A stretch of 64,000 bases of DNA from an uncultured Spirochaetota bacterium (GTDB lineage: Bacteria; Spirochaetota; Brachyspiria; Brachyspirales; Brachyspiraceae). Position 1 is the stretch's first letter. Each line of letters opens with the position of its first letter. Positions 27,204 through 37,028 of the stretch are shown one piece after another. Both the position numbers and the translations under genes were made by a program. Below the pieces are notes generated by a model. The model ran no database searches. It was not told the DNA's origin and saw nothing but the letters and a program-made list of their open reading frames with translations. The stretch lies in the NCBI GenBank assembly GCA_944390575.1, contig CALXQJ010000006.1, positions 1 through 64,000 of the forward strand, in the 5' to 3' direction.

Positions 27204-28607
27204 TTAATAATTTGGTCTTGCATATACTTCTTCAGAGAAATCACTCTCTATATTTCCACCTTCACCACCAATAGTAGTCACTCTAAAGTAATATATCTCA
27301 TTATTATCTAAATTATCAATAATATACTCATTAATATCATCAACAATAATAGGTTCATTATTAGCATTATTATAAATTCCAGATTCAGTCCCATAATATA
27401 TCTTATACCCACTAATATCCTCGTGAGAACCTTCCCACTGTAACATTATACTACCATTTAAAGGTGTAGCTTTTATATTAATAGGCTTAAGAGGTTTTTT
27501 AGGTAAATGATAACCCACTTTTATAGCTTCTAATACAGGAGTTTTATCTCTTTTATTATCAGTTTCAAGAACTGCTTTTAATTGTATATACTTTATTTTT
27601 TTACTATTGATAATATTATTTTTATTTTCTAATCTTACCCATTCTATATTATCATTTTCTTCTGAGAAGTAGTTTTCAGAAGCTCTATAATAAACATCTA
27701 TATATGTTTTATCTTTTATTATTCCATTATAATCTATAGTATCTATAAAAAAGTTTTGATTATTAAAGTTTAATACTTTTGTTATTAATTCACCACTCTT
27801 TTCATATTGATATAGCTCAAATTTATTTTTATATATAGGTATAAAATTAAAAGAGTCTATACCGCCTATAAATCCTTGTCCTAAATATGTTGGTACTGAA
27901 GTTATATTATCAAAATTAATAGTATAAGGAGAACCAGTTCTGTCTCCTGTTGATGTTAAATATATAACTTCTTCTTCAAGACCATCTATATATTTTACAA
28001 GTTTTCCAGTAGTAGCATCAAAACTAATACTATGATGTCTCCATTCATTTTCTTTTAGATATTCTCCTTTTGATAGAGTTACATTATAGTATTTTCCTTC
28101 ATACATAAATATATTATTAAATTGCCATACCATTTTGCCATTTATAATATTTGCTCTAATTCCAGAATATTTACTTCCAGTTCCATCATTATATATAGAA
28201 ATTTTTGAATATACTTTAGAGTTCATTCGTATTTGATAAGGGTTTAAATAAAACTCTATAGTAAAACTATTAATTTTATTGTCTCTAGAAAATTGATATT
28301 CATTATCATCTATTTTAATATATGACTTTATATTAGGAAGAAGTATAGCTCTAACTCCATTATCTTCTCTTATAACTTTAATATCTTTAGTAAAAAAAAT
28401 ATTTTTATAATTTTTATTAATAACTCCATTAAATAATTCAGCTACATCCGAATTGATAACAGATATTTTTCTTGTATTTTTTAATACAAATCCTTCGTCT
28501 ATTCTGTTAAGAGAAGAGTAATAAATATTATTAGCAGAAAATACATTAACAGTATTTGCATTTATAGTTGTATATAATATAAGTAGAGTTAAAATTATAT
28601 AACGCAC
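27204..28607 (-). CDS. Secreted LamG-like and fibronectin type III protein
   Basis: Signal peptide at the N-terminus. The central part (about 100-260) has the look of a LamG/concanavalin-like fold (SFTIEFYLNPYQIR, EWRHHSISFDATTGKLVKYIDG). The last 95 residues form a fibronectin type III domain (PIN-x3-TPLNGSIMLQWEGS ... YKIYYGTESG ... YFRVTTIGGEG). GTG at 28607 is preferred because GGAAAG lies just before it; TTG at 28617-28619 lies upstream of that ribosome site. Such proteins usually bind glycans or other surface partners. Encoded in a run of envelope genes. Confidence 0.7.
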   Translation of the reverse strand: MRYIILTLLILYTTINANTVNVFSANNIYYSSLNRIDEGFVLKNTRKISVINSDVAELFNGVINKNYKNIFFTKDIKVIREDNGVRAILLPNIKSYIKIDDNEYQFSRDNKINSFTIEFYLNPYQIRMNSKVYSKISIYNDGTGSKYSGIRANIINGKMVWQFNNIFMYEGKYYNVTLSKGEYLKENEWRHHSISFDATTGKLVKYIDGLEEEVIYLTSTGDRTGSPYTINFDNITSVPTYLGQGFIGGIDSFNFIPIYKNKFELYQYEKSGELITKVLNFNNQNFFIDTIDYNGIIKDKTYIDVYYRASENYFSEENDNIEWVRLENKNNIINSKKIKYIQLKAVLETDNKRDKTPVLEAIKVGYHLPKKPLKPINIKATPLNGSIMLQWEGSHEDISGYKIYYGTESGIYNNANNEPIIVDDINEYIIDNLDNNEIYYFRVTTIGGEGGNIESDFSEEVYARPNY

Positions 28608-28675
28608 ATTACTTTCCAAATAAAATATTCCTTACAAGCAATGTTCGGAAAAATAAAAAAACTCATTAATAAAAT

Positions 28676-29284
28676 TTATTTATTACTATTAGTTGTATTT
28701 AAAATCCAAGAATCATCAGGTAATTGATAATAGCTATTTAATATATTTCTTTGAATGTTTCTTCTATATAGAGCAGTTTCTACTTCTTTTAAATTTGCCA
28801 TAGTAAGCTTTGGATCAGATAGTATAATATATTCGGCTACAGTTTTTCTATTTTTATTTTCATTTTCTATTATTTCTTGAATATACTTTATACGTTCTTT
28901 ACTATATTCAATTTTAGGAGTAGTTACACTAAAAGCAATATATGATAAATACCCTCTATTGTTTTCTCCTATATATTCATTTGTTTTGTAAAGATTAATT
29001 TCATCTTGATTAAACATACTTTTTATAAGAGCCTGTCTATATTCAAAAGCAATTTCTTCATTAACATTTGTGCTTACTAAAATAAGATTTAAATCCTTTT
29101 CACTTGTTAGAGTAGATATTTGATAAGCACTTTCATCTATTTGTCTATATCTACCAAGAACTTGAGCTTCTATTAATGTTTTACCCCCAAGTACTTTTAC
29201 CTGAGGTTCTTGAACTACTATTAATTGAGAACAGCTTATAATTCCAATATAAATAAAGAAAAGTATAAAAATTATTTTTTTCAT
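28676..29284 (-). CDS. Lipoprotein resembling DUF1318 (YdbL-like)
   Basis: 202 residues with a lipoprotein signal (hydrophobic stretch then GIISCSQ, Cys about residue 18). The start of the mature part, PQVKVLGGKTLIEAQVLGRY, follows the pattern I associate with DUF1318 (PEVTLTG-KTALE-Q-LG-Y). In enterobacteria a DUF1318 protein (YdbL) is encoded with the AsmA-like YdbH and the lipoprotein YnbE, and here an AsmA-like gene is directly upstream (15 bases). Family recall is from memory and should be checked. Likely envelope lipid homeostasis. Confidence 0.6.
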   Translation of the reverse strand: MKKIIFILFFIYIGIISCSQLIVVQEPQVKVLGGKTLIEAQVLGRYRQIDESAYQISTLTSEKDLNLILVSTNVNEEIAFEYRQALIKSMFNQDEINLYKTNEYIGENNRGYLSYIAFSVTTPKIEYSKERIKYIQEIIENENKNRKTVAEYIILSDPKLTMANLKEVETALYRRNIQRNILNSYYQLPDDSWILNTTNSNK

Positions 29285-29299
29285 AATAGTATCCTTAAT

Positions 29300-32200
29300 T
29301 TATTTATTGCCTTCTAAATATGAAACAACATCAGAAAAAGGCATAGGGTCAAGTCCAAACTTATCACCTTCAAATACTAATAACTGTTGTTTTTGTTGTT
29401 TTATTTTATCTAAGTTTTGATCTCTAAAATAAAAAGTTGTAAATACTTTATTTGCAGAAATACTAAATTCCACAGCATTAGGATCATACCCAAACTGTAC
29501 AATATTTTCAATAACAGCAATACCAGGGTTAATAGGGCGAATAATTTCTATTAAAGCCTTAGAAAACTCAGTAGACATCTTACTAATTCCTACAAAAAAT
29601 GTAGAAGTATTAATACTGCTTAGAGGTGATATACCAGTACCCGCAATATCTGCTGTTAGATTTACTAATAATTTATCATCGTTTATTTTATATCTGTTTT
29701 CTACTGGAATTAAATATTTAAAATTAATATCACTTGCTAATATTCTTGTATCATATTTAATAGTTTGTGTATTAAAACTTGCTAAGTTTATATTAAGCCA
29801 AGGTATTCTAATGGCACCTCTTCTTGGAGCTGTATTATTTTCTATAGACTGAAAAAATAATTTATCATCAAATTTTTCGCCTCCTATATATAAAGAAGAC
29901 TTTAAATCTTGTATAGTGATAATATGATTATCTATTTTTATAGAAGTAGAAAAGTCTGTTAATCTAATACTATCATCTATTAATTCACCAACTTTTAAGT
30001 ATACTCTAAGTTGTTTAAAAAATAGATTTGGTGACTTTGTTTTTAATGGATTATATCTAACAGGTTCTACTTTTATACTACTTGAATCTTTTTCTGGTAT
30101 TAGATTAAAATTATAATTAATATCAGATTGAAGACCATTTAATATAATAGTCTCTTTTCCTTTTTCACCCTTATTCATAAAAAAGTCTTTAGCATTAAAT
30201 TTACCCGATGCTATATTATTTTTTAATATTCCATCTATATCTATTAATCCACCAACCTCTAATCCAAATGGTAGATATAAAGACTTTGTATCAAGACCTA
30301 CTTTATATTTTAAATCTGTATTTTTAAGATTTTGTGTGTAGTATCCTTTTACAGATACTAATAAATTATTAGTTTTACTTGTTATCTCAAAATTATCTAT
30401 ATTTAGCTTTAAATCATTTTTATAATCTACATCTGCATCTATATTCATTTTTACATCTTGTAAATTATATTGCTTTTCTGTTACAAATAGAGTAGTGTAG
30501 TTTGTTATACTAGCTTTAGACTCTGATAGTGCTAAATTATATTTAAGCTTGCTTGTAAGTTTTATATCATCTTCAAAAGGTAAACTTTCTACTAAACTTT
30601 TGTAGTTTGGAGATAGCCAATTTTTTATAGAATATGGTGCTATTCTTAAAGTACTAATATTTATAAATCCTTCTTCTGCACCAAATCCTTTTAAATTCAT
30701 ATTAGACTTAAAGTTGAAAAAGTTTCCTAAGTCTATATCTAATTTTCTAACTCTAACATCTTTTGATATTATATTAGCATTAGCATCAACTATCAACTTT
30801 GCTTTAGTAAGAGAAGATACCTCTCCAGATAGGTTATAAGAGAAATTATTAATATCTCCATCTAATTTTACTCTTAAGTTATCAAGTAGTCTTCCATATA
30901 TATTAATATCAGCATCTAATGCCCCACGAGCAATTTCGCCACTAAAATGTGCTACGGGTAGAGACTTTATATTAATATTCAAATCTGTAGGATCATCAAA
31001 CTTAACCTTACCATTTATAGCAACTTTAGATTGTAAATAGTCTAAAGATATATCATTTATATAAACTTCTGTATCTGATTTTTTATTTTTATCATTCATA
31101 GCAGATGATATATCAAAAATACCATCTAATGATGAGAAAGCATTAAAGTTTAATTTAACATTTCTTACAGGATATTTATTTAATGCAAATGCTCTTTCTA
31201 TTGTAGTATTATGCTCTAATTGTATATCATTTTTTGATTTTTCATTTTTATTAAAATTAAACCCTAATTTTGTTTTTGAGTTTAGATTTTTAATAGATAT
31301 AGTTTTTCCAAATATAAAGTCTATTTTATCTAATGATATATCTATATTATTATTAATATTATTTATAGTACCAAATGTTTTAGCTACATCTATATTTATA
31401 TTTCCACTCATATTAATTCCAAGTTGTGGAACTATTATTGTAGATAATCTGTTTAACTTTTTTAAATCAAGCCTTGCATATAAGGTATCTATATTAACAC
31501 CTATATCTTTTTTGAATATGTTATTTGCTTCTGCTACTATCTTTAATATTTCATCATTTAAAATTTCTGATTGTATATTATCTATATATAGATTTTGAGT
31601 TTTTTTATTGTATCGCACTTGTATATCAAATGCTAATTGTAAATCATCTCTTTTTATATTATTGTATATAAAGTTAGGATTATCTATTTCAAATTGAAAT
31701 TTTAATAGTATTTCATCTCTATTATAATCTTTTAAGTCTACAACTTCTTTTGGTAGAGAAATATTTAAATCTAATTTTGTATCATCATTAAATGATATTG
31801 TATTATTTTTATAAGATACATCATTTGTAATAAAAGTTCTAATATTTAATTTTTTTAGAGTATTAATAGCATTTATTCCTACAACTTCAGACAGTTTAAA
31901 TCTTTTAGTGTTTAAATCAAAATGAAAGTTAAAACTATTTAATGAAGCGAGTATTCCATTATTATTTGTAGTATAATTAATACTATCAGCATTTACTTTC
32001 AAATTATTAATTCTTATATTTTCTATATCAGCTCTAAATTTTAGAAAGTCTAATTTTTTTAAGTCAAAAGGCTCTTTATTAGTTTCTTTTATTTTTTCTT
32101 CAGAAGGAGGTAGGTCTGGTATATTCCAATTACCCTGCTTATCTGTAAACATACTAATATATAAATTATCTATTAATATTTCTTTGATATGTACTCTTAA

Positions 32201-32551
32201 AAATATTAGTTTAAAAATAGATAGTCTAATTCTTAAAGTATCTAATTTTATATTTTCTTTTTCATCAAATTTTGTAGAATTATATAATGTTATACCATTA
32301 AGCTCTATTTTTGGAAATAAAAGTGAGTATTTAAAATCATTTATTTCTATCTTTCTATTTAGAGAAGAGTATACAGATTTTTCTATAATATTTTTTACTC
32401 TTTCATTATTAAAGTATATTCTTATACCTACAGCTATTACAATTATTATTGTAGAAAAAATTATAATATACTTTCTTTTCTTTCTATTTTTTTCTTTACC
32501 TTGATTATTTTCTTCACTATTTGTTATTTTTTTTCTAAAAATATTTTTCAT
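29300..32551 (-). CDS. AsmA-like large envelope protein
   Basis: 1,083 residues. A basic cytoplasmic tail and one helix (27-47) anchor a very long extracytoplasmic part rich in beta strands. The start of the mature part (IEKSVYSSLNRKIEINDFKYSLLFPKIELNGITLYN) is cut here only in description: its order, a helix followed by an R-K-I-x-I stretch and L-F-P-x-I-x-L, is the hallmark of AsmA/YhdP-type proteins. Known relatives form grooves that carry phospholipids between inner and outer membranes. Flanked by a PPC-like lipoprotein (14 bases) and a DUF1318-like lipoprotein (15 bases), possible partners. Which AsmA subgroup is unclear. Confidence 0.75.
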   Translation of the reverse strand: MKNIFRKKITNSEENNQGKEKNRKKRKYIIIFSTIIIVIAVGIRIYFNNERVKNIIEKSVYSSLNRKIEINDFKYSLLFPKIELNGITLYNSTKFDEKENIKLDTLRIRLSIFKLIFLRVHIKEILIDNLYISMFTDKQGNWNIPDLPPSEEKIKETNKEPFDLKKLDFLKFRADIENIRINNLKVNADSINYTTNNNGILASLNSFNFHFDLNTKRFKLSEVVGINAINTLKKLNIRTFITNDVSYKNNTISFNDDTKLDLNISLPKEVVDLKDYNRDEILLKFQFEIDNPNFIYNNIKRDDLQLAFDIQVRYNKKTQNLYIDNIQSEILNDEILKIVAEANNIFKKDIGVNIDTLYARLDLKKLNRLSTIIVPQLGINMSGNINIDVAKTFGTINNINNNIDISLDKIDFIFGKTISIKNLNSKTKLGFNFNKNEKSKNDIQLEHNTTIERAFALNKYPVRNVKLNFNAFSSLDGIFDISSAMNDKNKKSDTEVYINDISLDYLQSKVAINGKVKFDDPTDLNINIKSLPVAHFSGEIARGALDADINIYGRLLDNLRVKLDGDINNFSYNLSGEVSSLTKAKLIVDANANIISKDVRVRKLDIDLGNFFNFKSNMNLKGFGAEEGFINISTLRIAPYSIKNWLSPNYKSLVESLPFEDDIKLTSKLKYNLALSESKASITNYTTLFVTEKQYNLQDVKMNIDADVDYKNDLKLNIDNFEITSKTNNLLVSVKGYYTQNLKNTDLKYKVGLDTKSLYLPFGLEVGGLIDIDGILKNNIASGKFNAKDFFMNKGEKGKETIILNGLQSDINYNFNLIPEKDSSSIKVEPVRYNPLKTKSPNLFFKQLRVYLKVGELIDDSIRLTDFSTSIKIDNHIITIQDLKSSLYIGGEKFDDKLFFQSIENNTAPRRGAIRIPWLNINLASFNTQTIKYDTRILASDINFKYLIPVENRYKINDDKLLVNLTADIAGTGISPLSSINTSTFFVGISKMSTEFSKALIEIIRPINPGIAVIENIVQFGYDPNAVEFSISANKVFTTFYFRDQNLDKIKQQKQQLLVFEGDKFGLDPMPFSDVVSYLEGNK

Positions 32552-32565
32552 AATATTGTGTGTAT

Positions 32566-33912
32566 TTAATTAAAATTTGTTATAGTATTAGTATAATAAA
32601 ATATGTCAGAATTAAGATCTTCTTCTTTTATTATAATCAAATTATTTTCTTGTTTTGTATCATTTGAATTTTCTTCTTGTAATATATCATTTGTATATTC
32701 ATCTATAAATCCATAATTACTACTTATTCTATTTGATACGCTAATATTAAACTCATAGTTTCTAGGCTTAGAGTATCCTTTTTCCCATTTTTCTTTTTTT
32801 AAGTCGCTTTCAAATATAATATAGTATTTACCTTGTTCTAAGCTTACTATATATTCATTCTTTATTTGTGGTAATTTACTTATATTAAAATTGTTATTTG
32901 AGATACTAATATTAATAGCTTCAGAGTCTATTAAAAAATATGATAATTTAATATCAGACTTAATAGGTATATTAAAATAATAATAATCCTTATCATAAGA
33001 ATAGTCTATAGCACCCTTATAAGTTTTTGCAAACTCTATATTCTTAGCTTCATTTTCTTTATTATTAGGCTCTTCTTCTATGTATTTATCATATGGTTTT
33101 GCTATAATACTAAATCTATAAGGAATATTATATACAGCATTATCTCCATAAATAACAGAATAATAAGACATATATGGATATAAAACTAATTTATCTATAG
33201 TTTCACCATCACCTGTTTTATTAATATCTTTTTCTAATATAAAGTTACCTTTAGAATCATATAATCTTATTTTAAAGTCTATAGACGGTACTCCAGATAG
33301 TTCAAAGGATACTGAAAATGTATTAAATGAACTATTTGTTATAATGTATGAATCTATTTCTAAATCTTTAAAATCTCCTGTTTGTATTAATGGATTAAAT
33401 GTTTGATTATAATATCCTTCTATAGTAATTAATCTATTTTCACTATTTAAATCTATTACCTGAGAGAGATTTATATTATCATTAGGTTCTTTTTCTCTAT
33501 TATCTTTATATTCTTTTTTACTTAAAATCAAACTATATTCACTATTTATACTATTGTTGTTTTCAACTTGTATATAATAGTTTGTTTGTTCTAATAATAT
33601 ATTTTTAATAACTTGCTCTGATGTGTTTGTTTCATTTATTACTTTTATAATTTCTCTTTTATCATTATAAAGAGTAATATACAAAGGAGATGTATTAGAT
33701 ATATACAAACCTATATATTGTATTTTATCTATATTAAAAGAATAATAATCCTTTTCACTTGTGGCAATACTTCCATTAATACCATCTTTATTTATAACTT
33801 GTGCATTTTCAAAACTATTATTCTTATCATTTTTATTTTCTAATTTTTCTTTACCACTACAAGAAATAAAACAAGTTACTAATAGTAATATATAAAAATA
33901 TTTATAATACAT
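32566..33912 (-). CDS. Lipoprotein with PPC-like beta domains
   Basis: 448 residues. Lipobox FISCSG gives a lipidated Cys near residue 18. At least three units resemble bacterial pre-peptidase C-terminal (PPC) domains: SEKDYYSFNI, then EKEPNDNINLSQ with a folded unit, then EEEPNNKENEAKN with SYDKDYYYFNI. The EPN-x2-x-A and D-YYF pairings are typical. ATG follows AGGAAATAGTAA. No catalytic domain is present, so it is not a protease. Probably outer-membrane anchored; it sits between lysS and the AsmA-like gene. Confidence 0.7.
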   Translation of the reverse strand: MYYKYFYILLLVTCFISCSGKEKLENKNDKNNSFENAQVINKDGINGSIATSEKDYYSFNIDKIQYIGLYISNTSPLYITLYNDKREIIKVINETNTSEQVIKNILLEQTNYYIQVENNNSINSEYSLILSKKEYKDNREKEPNDNINLSQVIDLNSENRLITIEGYYNQTFNPLIQTGDFKDLEIDSYIITNSSFNTFSVSFELSGVPSIDFKIRLYDSKGNFILEKDINKTGDGETIDKLVLYPYMSYYSVIYGDNAVYNIPYRFSIIAKPYDKYIEEEPNNKENEAKNIEFAKTYKGAIDYSYDKDYYYFNIPIKSDIKLSYFLIDSEAINISISNNNFNISKLPQIKNEYIVSLEQGKYYIIFESDLKKEKWEKGYSKPRNYEFNISVSNRISSNYGFIDEYTNDILQEENSNDTKQENNLIIIKEEDLNSDIFYYTNTITNFN

Positions 33913-33929
33913 TTACTATTTCCTATGTA

Positions 33930-35441
33930 TTATTCTAATTTTCTCATTTGAGGGAAAAGTATAGTGTCTCTAATGCTTGGTACATTTAAAAATAGTATAG
34001 CCATTCTATCTATACCAATACCAAGTCCTCCAGTAGGTGGAAGTCCATACTCTAAAGCATTTAGGAAATCATAATCCATATCCATAGTCTCATCTTCACC
34101 ACGTGCCTTTGCTGCAACTTGTACATCAAAACGCTCCTTTTGATCTATTGGATCATTAAGCTCAGAGAAGCCATTAGATAATTCCATACCCCCACAGAAT
34201 AATTCATATCTTTCTGTAATGTCTGGATTATCAGGGTATGATTTAGAAAGAGGAGATACCGCCTTAGGATGATCTGTTACAAAAGTAGGCTGTATTAATT
34301 TTCCTTCTACTTTGTGTTCAAATACAGTAAATAATGTTTCCCATTTAGAAGGTATTCCTTTAGAAGTATCTATATCTATACCTATATTTTTCGCACTTTC
34401 TAATGCTTCTTTGTCGGAAGATATAGAGTTAAATTCTAAGTTAGTATATTCTTTTACAATATCTACCATAGATACTCTTTTAAATGGTGGCTTAAAGTTT
34501 ATTTCATTACCATTAAATTCAAGAGTATATTTCCCATTTAAAGTAAAACATATATGAGCAAATAATTCCTCTACTAATCTCATAACATCTTCAAAATTAG
34601 CATAAGCTATATAAGCTTCCATCATAGTAAATTCAGGATTATGACGAGTAGATATACCCTCATTTCTAAAGTTTCTATTAAGCTCAAATACCTTGTCAAA
34701 ACCACCAACAATTAAACGTTTTAAGTATAGTTCTGGAGCTATGCGTAGATAAAGAGTCATATCCAATGTATTATGATGTGTTATAAATGGTTTAGCTTTT
34801 GCACCGCCTATTAATGGGTGCATCATAGGAGTTTCTACCTCTAAGAAATCTCTTTCTGTCATAAATTGTCTAATAGTAGAAACCATTTTAGAGCGTTTTA
34901 TAAAAACCTCTTTAACATCATCATTCATTATTAAGTCTACATATCTTTGTCTATATCTTAATTCTGTATCTGTTAGACCGTGAAATTTCTCTGGAAGAGG
35001 ATTAATTGCTTTTGTTAATAGAGTAATTTCTGTTGCATATACTGTAATTTCACCTTTTTGAGTTTTAAAAACAGTTCCTTTAACTCCAACAATATCACCT
35101 ATATCTATTAATTTCTTAAAAATATTATTATAAAAATCCTCTCCAACTTTTTCTTTTTGTATATATGCTTGTATTGTGCCTTTAGGATCTTTAATAGTTA
35201 AAAAAGAAGCCTTACCCATAACCCTATATAGCATAATTCTACCTGCTATACTTACTTCAGTAGAATTTTTTTCTAATTCTTCAAAATTATTTATAATATC
35301 AGTAGATTTATGAGTAACATTGTATGAGTTAGGAAAAGGATTAATGCCTATACTTCTTAGAGTGTTAATTTTTTCTTTTCTATTTTCTTTTTCCGCACTT
35401 GTATTTTCATTATTATTAGTATTGTTCAAATCATTTGACAT
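33930..35441 (-). CDS. lysS: Lysyl-tRNA synthetase, class II
   Basis: OB-fold anticodon domain (about 50-150: VSIAGRIMLYRVMGKASFL) followed by the class II catalytic core: RQRYVDLI, FLEVETPMMHP, APELYLKRLIVGGFDKVFE, NPEFTMMEAY and GLGIGIDRMAIL. The start is set at ATG 35441. An in-frame TTG at 35456 would place the GAAGGAAAA ribosome site inside the gene. About 503 residues. An Asn-rich N-terminal tail is unusual but common in this AT-rich genome. Co-directional with the aldehyde dehydrogenase upstream. Confidence 0.95.
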   Translation of the reverse strand: MSNDLNNTNNNENTSAEKENRKEKINTLRSIGINPFPNSYNVTHKSTDIINNFEELEKNSTEVSIAGRIMLYRVMGKASFLTIKDPKGTIQAYIQKEKVGEDFYNNIFKKLIDIGDIVGVKGTVFKTQKGEITVYATEITLLTKAINPLPEKFHGLTDTELRYRQRYVDLIMNDDVKEVFIKRSKMVSTIRQFMTERDFLEVETPMMHPLIGGAKAKPFITHHNTLDMTLYLRIAPELYLKRLIVGGFDKVFELNRNFRNEGISTRHNPEFTMMEAYIAYANFEDVMRLVEELFAHICFTLNGKYTLEFNGNEINFKPPFKRVSMVDIVKEYTNLEFNSISSDKEALESAKNIGIDIDTSKGIPSKWETLFTVFEHKVEGKLIQPTFVTDHPKAVSPLSKSYPDNPDITERYELFCGGMELSNGFSELNDPIDQKERFDVQVAAKARGEDETMDMDYDFLNALEYGLPPTGGLGIGIDRMAILFLNVPSIRDTILFPQMRKLE

Positions 35442-35493
35442 ATTATTTTCCTTCAATTTTAACTACTTATTAAATATAGATTATTAAAAATAT

Positions 35494-36855
35494 TTATTTC
35501 TTTAGTTTATTATATAGTCCTTTTAGAGACTTTAAATGTTTACTATAAGGAGGATATTTAGTATTTATTTCAAAGCTATATCCTTTTCTAAGTACAGTAG
35601 TATCTTTAGAGAAACACTTAAAGCTATCAAAACCATGATATTGTCCTATTCCACTATTTGCAACACCACCAAAAGGAGCATGTGGATTTAATATATGACT
35701 AATAGTATCATTTACACAACCACCACCAAAGTATATATTATCTAAGAAATATGATATAAACTCTTCATCAGTAGAGAAAATATACATAGCAAGAGGGCGA
35801 TTACATACAGACTCTATAATTTCTTTAGCATCCTCTTTAGAATTATAGTATACAATAGGGAATATAGGTCCAAATATCTCTTCTTGCATTAATGGTACAT
35901 TAATATTAAGTGGTTCTATCAATGTAATAGCCATAGAAATATTATCATCATCACATTCCCCACCAAAAATAATATTTCCACCAAGTAAATAGCTTTTTAA
36001 TCTATTATAATGATTTTGATTGATTATTCTATTTAATTTTCTTTCTTTTAAAAATAACTGTATTTCACTTTTAAAAGTTGCTATAAACTCTTCTTTTAGT
36101 GTTTCTTTAACTAATAAATAATCAGGAGATACACAAGTTTGTCCAGAGTTTAAGAACTTACCCCATAATATTCTTTTAATAGCCTTTTTAATATTTGTAG
36201 CATCATTAACTATAACAGGAGATTTACCCCCAAGCTCTAAAGTAATAGAAGTTAAATACTTAGAAGCACTTTCCATTATTATTTTTCCTACACGAGGTGA
36301 ACCTGTAAAGAATATTTTATCATATTCTATTTTAGTAGTATCTTCTGGCATAATAGATTTGTCTATAACAGTACAATATTCTTCATCGAATGTAGAATTA
36401 ATAGCTTTTCTTAGTACATCATAAACTTTAGGTGTAAGCTGAGATGGAGCAATTATAACAGTATTACCACTACCAATAGCACCAACAACAGGAACAAGTG
36501 TCAATTGTACAGGATAATTCCAAGGTGATATTATTAGAGATACACCATAAGGCTTTGATATTATTGTAGTTTTAGCGTCAAATGTAAGTAGGTTTTTCTT
36601 TACTTTTCTTAATTTCATCCACTTTTTTAGATTTTTAATGAACATATCTATTTCTTCTAAAACCATATAAAGCTCAGATTCAATAGCTTCAAATTCACAC
36701 TTATTCATATCTTCTTTTAATGCATTTATAAACTCATCTTCATACTGAATCATCATATTTTTTAATTTTTTTAATTGCATTATTCTAAATGAATAATCTA
36801 AAGTATTTCCTTTTTTGAAGTATTCTCTTTGTTTATCTCTAATTTGTGTAATCAT
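35494..36855 (-). CDS. Aldehyde dehydrogenase (class 3-like)
   Basis: NAD(P)-dependent oxidation of an aldehyde to an acid. Contains the coenzyme fold with FTGSPRVGK, ELGGKSPVIV (catalytic Glu near 207), GQTCVSPDYLLV (nucleophile Cys near 241), EEIFGPIFPIV and the terminal PFGGVANSGIGQYHG. At 453 residues it is short, like class 3/fatty-aldehyde enzymes, which lack the long N-terminus. No membrane anchor is seen. Substrate unknown; long-chain or aromatic aldehydes are typical for the class. First gene of a long minus-strand run. Confidence 0.9.
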   Translation of the reverse strand: MITQIRDKQREYFKKGNTLDYSFRIMQLKKLKNMMIQYEDEFINALKEDMNKCEFEAIESELYMVLEEIDMFIKNLKKWMKLRKVKKNLLTFDAKTTIISKPYGVSLIISPWNYPVQLTLVPVVGAIGSGNTVIIAPSQLTPKVYDVLRKAINSTFDEEYCTVIDKSIMPEDTTKIEYDKIFFTGSPRVGKIIMESASKYLTSITLELGGKSPVIVNDATNIKKAIKRILWGKFLNSGQTCVSPDYLLVKETLKEEFIATFKSEIQLFLKERKLNRIINQNHYNRLKSYLLGGNIIFGGECDDDNISMAITLIEPLNINVPLMQEEIFGPIFPIVYYNSKEDAKEIIESVCNRPLAMYIFSTDEEFISYFLDNIYFGGGCVNDTISHILNPHAPFGGVANSGIGQYHGFDSFKCFSKDTTVLRKGYSFEINTKYPPYSKHLKSLKGLYNKLKK

Positions 36856-36910
36856 AATATATTTATCCTTAGTATTTATTTTTTTATATGTAATAAAGTT
36901 TACTGTTTTA

Positions 36911-36938
36911 ATAATACAATAAAAATTATAAATTTCAA
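36911..36938 (-). promoter_or_regulatory. Promoter of the aldehyde dehydrogenase-lysS-envelope operon
   Basis: On the minus strand, TTGAAA (36938-36933), 16-base spacer, TATTAT (36916-36911), with a start near 36904. Downstream genes to 26312 have gaps of 14-68 bases, so one long transcript is possible. Confidence 0.5.
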
Positions 36939-36961
36939 TTAATTTAATATTGCATTTATAA

Positions 36962-36990
36962 TTGCAAAAAGAAGTGAAAAATAATAAAAT
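36962..36990 (+). promoter_or_regulatory. Candidate promoter of slt
   Basis: TTGCAA (36962-36967), 17-base spacer, TAAAAT (36985-36990). A second TATAAT at 37015-37020 has no good partner but would make a leaderless slt message. AAGG at 37008-37011 is 17 bases from the ATG, which is too far for a normal ribosome site. Confidence 0.4.
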
Positions 36991-37028
36991 AGATAAATTA
37001 CATTATGAAGGTATTATAATTTATAAAA

